Shown here: piece by piece, positions 58,714 to 64,000 of the stretch
How the letters are laid out: the number at the start of each line of letters is the position of its first letter
Position numbering within the stretch: position 1 is the first letter of the stretch
Assembly (NCBI RefSeq): GCF_018446385.1
Contig: NC_055991.1
Coordinates: forward strand, 97,509,712 to 97,573,711
Origin: Zingiber officinale
Lineage: Eukaryota; Streptophyta; Magnoliopsida; Zingiberales; Zingiberaceae
DNA: 64,000 nucleotides
Direction of reading: 5' to 3'
Translations under genes and position numbers: made by a program
The notes under the pieces: generated by a model
What the model was told of the DNA's origin: nothing
Databases searched by the model: none
The model's input: only the letters and a program-made list of their open reading frames with translations

Positions 58714-60887
58714 AATAAACACATTATTTATTATTTCAATGTAATTTATATGCATGTAATTAATTATTGACTCACTATAAATTAGAATTGGTTTACAAAA
58801 TCAAGTGATAACTTTGTTTTCACTCATCATTTGTATGTATCAATCTAATCAACATTGATCAATTATATTACACACATATCATTTAATGAACAAATCATTA
58901 AATATGAACTAATCATATATTAAAATGAATTAATCATTTTCATATGAACTAATCATCGAATATGAATGAATCATATATTAAAATGAACTAATCATTTTTA
59001 CATGAATTAATCATTGAATATGAACGAATCATATTTTAAAATGAACTAATCATTTTCAAGTTTGTTAACACATAACATAACTTTTCATAACATAACTCTG
59101 TTCGTACATAACGACAGAAATTATTCATGACTCAATAACTAAATGGGCTAATGTTATTCGTACATAATGACAGCAAACAAAATACTAATAAACTAGATAG
59201 GCCAATACCACTCCCACTAGGATAAATACTAGTGCAGCGGCCAACATTATCCCTATCAACCTGAACTCATTTGGGATAATCTTAGATGGGGCAGCTTCAG
59301 GATTCTTCATCGGATCCATTTCTAGATCTTCCTCGAATATTTCTTAGTCCTCTTTAGACTCTTCAGGATCTTCTTCATCCATATGGTGAAGTAGTTCCTC
59401 ATATAGTTCTGAATATGTGACGCGTCCTTCATGACATCCTCATACATAGTCTACTATCACCCTAGGATATTATGGCAATGAACGCATCAAAGCTCAAATC
59501 CTATAACTATCCAGGACTGGAAACTCTTCTTGCTCAAGTTTCCAAAATAGTCTATCAAGTCGTCTAACATGTACTCCATTGACTCCATAAGCAAAGTTAT
59601 ACTCTATCTTTTAAATCTCCTCCTAGAGTTGGTTTTGCCGCACTTCACGACGAGTCAATGTGGTAATCGTTTGTGTCATCTAAAAATTAAAATTAAATAA
59701 GTTAGTACAAAACTGACTAACCAGTACAAAAATAGTTTAATTCAATTTATACAGGCATAAAACCATCATTATAAATCAATAAAAATAAATCTTTTCGATT
59801 TTCCGGAGTTTAAGTTGACTGACCCATTGGATCGGTCGATCAAGAATCCAAATCCTAAGCTTAGTCATTGTCCTTATTAGAACTAATCTAGTTGGACAGG
59901 AATTTCTGACCTATATTCTGTTATGGTTTTAATCTAAGCCCATTTAAGTCAATTTCAGACTTATTGATCAAACTTAGGTCCATTTGATCAATTCAAATCC
60001 CATTGGATTAAGTCTGATCCATTAGAACAAATCTAATCTTTTTGATCAAATCTGACACAATAGAACTAATCTAGTCATATTTGATCAACTCAACTTGTGT
60101 AATCAAATTATCCCAATTAATTCGATAATAAACTAATCTGGTTAAATCAACCAATGGTTTGAACTAGATCTAGATATTATTAAATCAAACTAGTCTGATT
60201 AAACTAACCAATAGTTTGAACCAGACCTGAGTTTGATTGGACAAGCTAATCTAGTTCAATTTTCAATTAATTGAATCATAAATTAATTAAATATGTATTT
60301 ATTAATTAATAATATATTTCTATAAGTATTTAATTAATAAATATATTTAATTAAACTTCAAACAAGGCAATGTATGGTTTGCTATTCATTTTTTTTAAAA
60401 ATCAATTGTTTTAATCGATTAACAATTCAACTTTTTCTCATTTTTGACGAATGAACAATAAAAATATTATTCATCTTGGTTTAATCGATTACCTAGAACG
60501 ATTTAAAATCTATTTGAATCGATTACACCAATGCTTGAATCGATTACACCAATCGACTACACAGATTTACTGTGCTTCGTCAGTTTAATCGATTATACAG
60601 ATTTTAAATCGATTAAGATATATTTTAATCGATTAAACTTCTTTTTCTCTTTTCTGTCGCGACTGCGACACTCTCTTCTTCTGTCGTGGTCAATGCGGTT
60701 GTCGCGACTGTCTATTGTTGACCTCCTGACATGGTCGTCGGTACTCTCTGGCCATGAAAGTTGATGGCCAGCAACCTATCGAGGCTCGAGAACTACAGCA
60801 GATCACGACCCAGTCACGTTCTTGCCTGGAGACGGTGGCAGAGAGATTTTCATTTTGACGAAGAAACAAGTTTCATTCTTAGACATC
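58714..60887 (-). other. Long untranslated leader of the Copia element
   Basis: 2.2 kb between the primer site and gag, AT-rich and repetitive. About 58890-59060 repeats ATATGAACTAATCATT-like words. About 59880-60260 repeats GATCAAATCTGATC/ACTAATCTAGTT-like words. About 60413-60635 holds seven AATCGATTA motifs. No open frame with protein character. Confidence 0.6.
60413..60635. repeat. Seven dispersed AATCGATTA palindromes
   Basis: AATCGATTA or TAATCGATTA occurs near 60413, 60481, 60521, 60537, 60588, 60607 and 60626. It lies in the leader of the Copia element. Spacing is irregular, from 16 to 70 bp. Confidence 0.8.
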
Positions 60888-60899
60888 GCTCTGATACCA
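60888..60899 (-). promoter_or_regulatory. Primer-binding site of the Copia element
   Basis: TGGTATCAGAGC on the minus strand, one base after the end of the 5' LTR at 60901. It is complementary to the 3' end of initiator tRNA-Met. Confidence 0.92.
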
Positions 60900-60900
60900 T

Positions 60901-61254
60901 TATTACCTATAATATACATGAATCACAAGATTAAAACATGTAACAACTCACAATGATTTCCTGAGATGAACTTGGTCACTGCTTGACGTCGGAAGAACAA
61001 TCACGAATGAAATCGGAAAGCCCTTCAAGTTTCACAAGTCAAATCCCTTTCGTTCGAATGTTCTCCTTTGCCCATTGTCACCTTCATGCATACACTGATC
61101 ACCTTCTCTCCTTTCGATTGTTCTTTGATGCATCATTATATAAGTTGAGTGAGGAAGACGAAGGGGAAGGGATGCCCCTTCGTCTCCTTGACGTTTGCAG
61201 CAATGAGGGAGACGAAATGGAAGCGACGTCCCTTTATCTCCTCAATGTCCAACA
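60901..61254 (-). repeat. 5' LTR of the Copia element
   Basis: 354 bp, same length and ends as 51813-52166: starts TGTTGGACATTGAGG at 61254 and ends ATAGGTAATA at 60901. The TATATAA-like word at about 61135-61145 (in both LTRs) is a candidate TATA box. Confidence 0.9.
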
Positions 61255-61259
61255 AGGAG

Positions 61260-61705
61260 ATGAAGGGAGGAAGGGGGCGACGTCGGGGATGAAGCTTCTT
61301 GTGCGCCAGATTGAGAGAAAAGATCTTTACATCTCTGTTCCAAATTTGGGGATCGACTTCGAGAGGAATTGAACAAGTTGAATCAGATTTTCTTCTCAAA
61401 GCTTGAACCAGCCTTGATTCCATAGCTTGAACCAACCTTGATTTCTTCAAGTGAACCAAGTTGAGGCTCCAATAAACCAGATCAAAATTGAACCATTCTC
61501 CCATGTAAATCAGTCTCCAAATTGAACCAATTTCGATGAATGTAAACCAATCTGGATGAATGATTCTTATTCAAGATTTGTACTGTCTAATTTCTCTAGA
61601 ACTTTCATTGTCGGATTTCTAATCAAGACTTATACATTTATCAAGTTTTCTGTACTTGCACACTTGACAACAATCATCAGTACACACATACTAACTTTAA
61701 ATTTA
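61260..61705. other. Spacer between two retrotransposons
   Basis: About 450 bp between the Copia 5' LTR and the gypsy-type LTR. It contains repeated GCTTGAACCA/TTGAACCAA words. The open frames are short and without domains. Confidence 0.45.
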
Positions 61706-61954
61706 GTCATTGTAACGACCCGCCTCCTACTAACTAGGCTGTGAGGCCGATCGTTACATTAATCTGTGCTAACTACTCCATGACCATCATTAAATCTAAG
61801 TGCGGAAGCTGTACTAATTAAAACTTTGCTAAACTATCATCATTTCTTGGTTCTATATGTGCTAAGGGGTGTAATCTAAACTATTCATGACATATATTAC
61901 ATCCTCCAATGGTCAAGGAACTTAACTAAGAGTTTCTTGCTGATATTAGGCCTC

Positions 61955-62277
61955 CCAATCGATCCACGGATCGATTGGAATGGCCGGATCGATCCATTGA
62001 TCGATCCAGGTAGCTACTGTATGCGGAAGTCAGGTTGGATCGATCCAGTGATCGATCAAGCACGCTACTGTGCTCGGGCCAATATTCTGGATCGATCGGC
62101 TGATCGATCCAGACTAGCCAATCGATCCAGTGATGAATCTCAGGGCCTACTGTTCGTGACAGAATTTGCTGGATCGATCGGCTGATCGATCCAGAAGCCT
62201 ACTGTTCGCGGTACGAACTCCCCAATCGATCGGTTGATCGATTGAGAAGCCTCCAATCGATCGACCGATCGATTGGG
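61955..62277. repeat. Array of seven ATCGATC near-palindromes
   Basis: Units include CCAATCGATCCACGGATCGA (61955), GGATCGATCCATTGATCGAT (61985), GGATCGATCCAGTGATCGAT (62037), GGATCGATCGGCTGATCGAT (62090 and 62172), CAATCGATCGGTTGATCGAT (62223) and CAATCGATCGACCGATCGAT (62253). Each is an inverted repeat around a 3-5 base centre. The outer arm is either CCAATCGAT with ATCGATTGG or TGGATCGAT with ATCGATCCA. Confidence 0.88.
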
Positions 62278-63075
62278 GTTTCTGATTTCATACCAGAACT
62301 CTGATTTCAGTACTGTTTCATGCCAAATTCGTACACGTGAGTTCTAACATGGCTATAAACATACTAACAACATTTAATTGACATTCTAAGCATGATTACT
62401 AACAATCTAAACAGGTCGTTCATGATTCATGCATCAAAATAACTAAAAATGCGGAAATAACGTTATATAAAACTAAAGTTTTAGTTTGCTAGTCTCTCCA
62501 AGATCTCTACTCCAGGTTCCTTCCACACACATCTTCATCATTGCATTGACCTCCGACCTCCAGCCTCCGCTAGTCCACCTTTCCTTTACCTTTATCTGCA
62601 GTATAAGGAAAAGTATCTGTAAGCTTTCGCTTAGTAAGAAACCATCTACCTCACTAAAACATGCATACGATGAGTTCATGCTTTTGAAAGATGCTGATTG
62701 AAAACATGATGGAGAATGCTAGGCATGGCATACTATCATACTAAACATAGAAACCAAGAGCTAATCATGGCAATAACTGAAGTATCAACAAGAAAGGACT
62801 AAACTGAAATATAACTGAGTTAAATTAGAGCTGAACTAGAACTGATTTTAAAATATAATCACATGACTGATTGTGAGTTTGGAAAGCTATTATCATAATA
62901 GATTAAAATACATAATCATGTTGCTAATCGGCCCGACAACTGTACGTGCTGTGCGCGCATCCCTAACTAGACCCGGGTTTGCAAGTCCCGAATTTAGTAG
63001 GGTTACTAGGTTATCTGAACCTAGGGACGACTGTGGGAGCCCAACCCAATGAATATCTAATCCAGTATAGTGCCA

Positions 63076-63135
63076 CTGAAAAGTAAAATACTGAACATAA
63101 GCTAATACTGAAAAGTAAAATACTGAACATAAGCT
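63076..63135. repeat. Short direct duplication
   Basis: CTGAAAAGTAAAATACTGAA followed by CATAAGCTA occurs twice in tandem, with one small difference. A related GGGACGACTGTGGGAGCCC word occurs at about 63025 and, slightly changed, at 63145. Confidence 0.75.
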
Positions 63136-64000
63136 AAACCTAGAGGCGACTGTGGGAGCCCTCCCATTGGACATCTAGTCCTGTAAAAGCTGGAGCAAGA
63201 CTAAATAAGCTATAAAATGCTTCTATTGCATTTATTTGGGCTACTAAAATGCCTAAGCTGCATTTTCCTGTGCTAAACCATTTAAATCGAACACTTGGTA
63301 TGCGCTAATTCGCATCCTTTGTGTCGATAATCTACATATTACTAAACTAATACATGAAATTCACACGAGAGCTACTTATACTGCAGGTGAGGGGTTTCTT
63401 ACCTCCTGTTCGTAATTTCTTACGATTCTAATCGCTAGGTTTCACGGAGGAGAGATCTCTTCAACGATCTTCTCGCGTCTATGTGTTCCTCTCGCGGAGG
63501 GGAGCGTCCTCGTGCCCTTGATGTTCCCGGGAGGTGCTCCTAGGGCCCTTGGCTTGGTGCGCCGAGAGAAGGAGGAGGAGAGGAAAGGGGCGGCATGAGG
63601 CTAGGGTGAGGAGAAGAGAATCACGATTAAAAATAAAACCCTCACTTAATAATTTCTTATTTATATTAAGTAGTAATTCCGGCCCAACTTGAATATAAAT
63701 TTAATTGTTTCCCTTTCCTTTCAGCACGGCCCTGCTGGGTTCACCTGGTTACTAAGGTTCACCATAAGTCATAGAACCCAATAGGTCTCGGGTTTAATTC
63801 CCACGTAGGCTATTTTACGGTTCTATTTGTTTTTGCTACCTTCGCTACTCTAAAAATTCTATAAAAATATCCTAAAATTCCAGAAAAATCATAGAATATT
63901 TCTAAAATAGTTTTGAGAATTTTTGGGCGCTACAATACCCCATACCTTATAAAAAGTTCATCCTCGAACTTAAAATAACTCTGGGTACTTCTGTCTCATG

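Larger units (their letters stand above)
51813..61254 (-). mobile_element. Full-length Copia retrotransposon, inactivated, with an inner solo LTR
   Basis: It has LTRs of 354 bp each at 60901-61254 (5') and 51813-52166 (3'), and a perfect 5-bp duplication AGGAG at 51808-51812 and 61255-61259. A tRNA-Met primer site lies at 60888-60899. A gag-pol region, in order gag, protease, integrase, RT and RNase H, runs down to about 53520. That order (integrase before RT) defines Copia. Stops and frameshifts are many. By eye the two LTRs differ at roughly one base in seven, so the insertion is old. A 1345-bp solo LTR interrupts it at 56281-57625. It has the same orientation as the EPCR-like gene, and its 3' LTR ends about 1 kb upstream of that gene's start codon. 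Confidence 0.92.
61711..63934 (-). repeat. 3' LTR of a Ty3/gypsy-type element extending past the right edge
   Basis: On the minus strand the LTR starts TGTAGCGCCCAAAAATTC at 63934 and ends GGGTCGTTACA at 61711, about 2.2 kb. Just upstream (63935-63950) is a short purine-rich tract, AAGGTATGGGGTA. Before it is sequence that looks like the end of a gypsy polyprotein frame. TGTAACGACCCG and GCGCTACAATACCCC are characteristic of Del/Tekay-like plant gypsy LTR borders. The element body and 5' LTR must lie beyond 64000, so the target-site duplication cannot be checked. Confidence 0.62.

Overview
This is plant nuclear DNA. Two intron-containing housekeeping-type genes, both on the minus strand, sit among many nested transposable elements. 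Introns follow GT-AG rules, and the elements are plant types: Copia and Ty3/gypsy LTR retrotransposons, RTE-type LINEs, a tRNA-derived SINE, hAT DNA transposons and a MITE. The vacuolar ATPase protein reads like monocot homologues, and the LTR families suggest a large-genome monocot, possibly Zingiberales. That placement is an impression and was not tested.

Layout. 1-1080: remnant of an LTR-retrotransposon leader (minus) with a duplicated tRNA-Met primer-site motif. 1721-23303: a complete 18-exon gene (minus) for V-type H+-ATPase subunit a, rebuilt here to 824 residues. Its introns hold two 3'-end fragments of an RTE LINE (intron 13) and a 3.2 kb degenerate RTE LINE (intron 7). 23304-25600: intergenic, with a 183-bp MITE at 25191-25373. 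About 25600-38888: a probable gypsy element (plus) whose LTR contains a 2.5 kb solo LTR of another family (minus). That solo LTR was split in turn by a complete Sirevirus-like Copia element that carries only gag (27304-34043, target-site duplication GGAGC). The gypsy interior, 36192-38888, is a run of unrelated minisatellites. 38888-41150: an RTE LINE copy lacking its 3' end and carrying a 491-bp non-autonomous hAT element. 42262-50814: a 4-exon gene (minus) for an enhancer-of-polycomb-related chromatin protein (EPCR class, 918 residues). Its second intron holds a dead hAT transposase gene, itself hit by a SINE and by a 49-bp LINE tail. 51813-61254: a full-length but inactivated Copia element (minus, TSD AGGAG) with a solo LTR inserted in its gag-pol region. 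61711-63934: an LTR of a gypsy-type element (minus) whose body lies beyond the right edge.

The two genes are not functionally linked in any way visible here. No operon-like, defence or otherwise novel protein system was found. The most unusual signal is non-coding. Clusters of short near-palindromes built on ATCGAT or GATCGGTC recur in at least four transposable elements of different kinds, and in several clusters the two arms change together so that pairing is kept. Conserved inverted repeats next to multiple polypurine tracts are a known Sirevirus trait; finding similar arrays in a gypsy-type LTR and in a Copia leader is the observation most worth following up.
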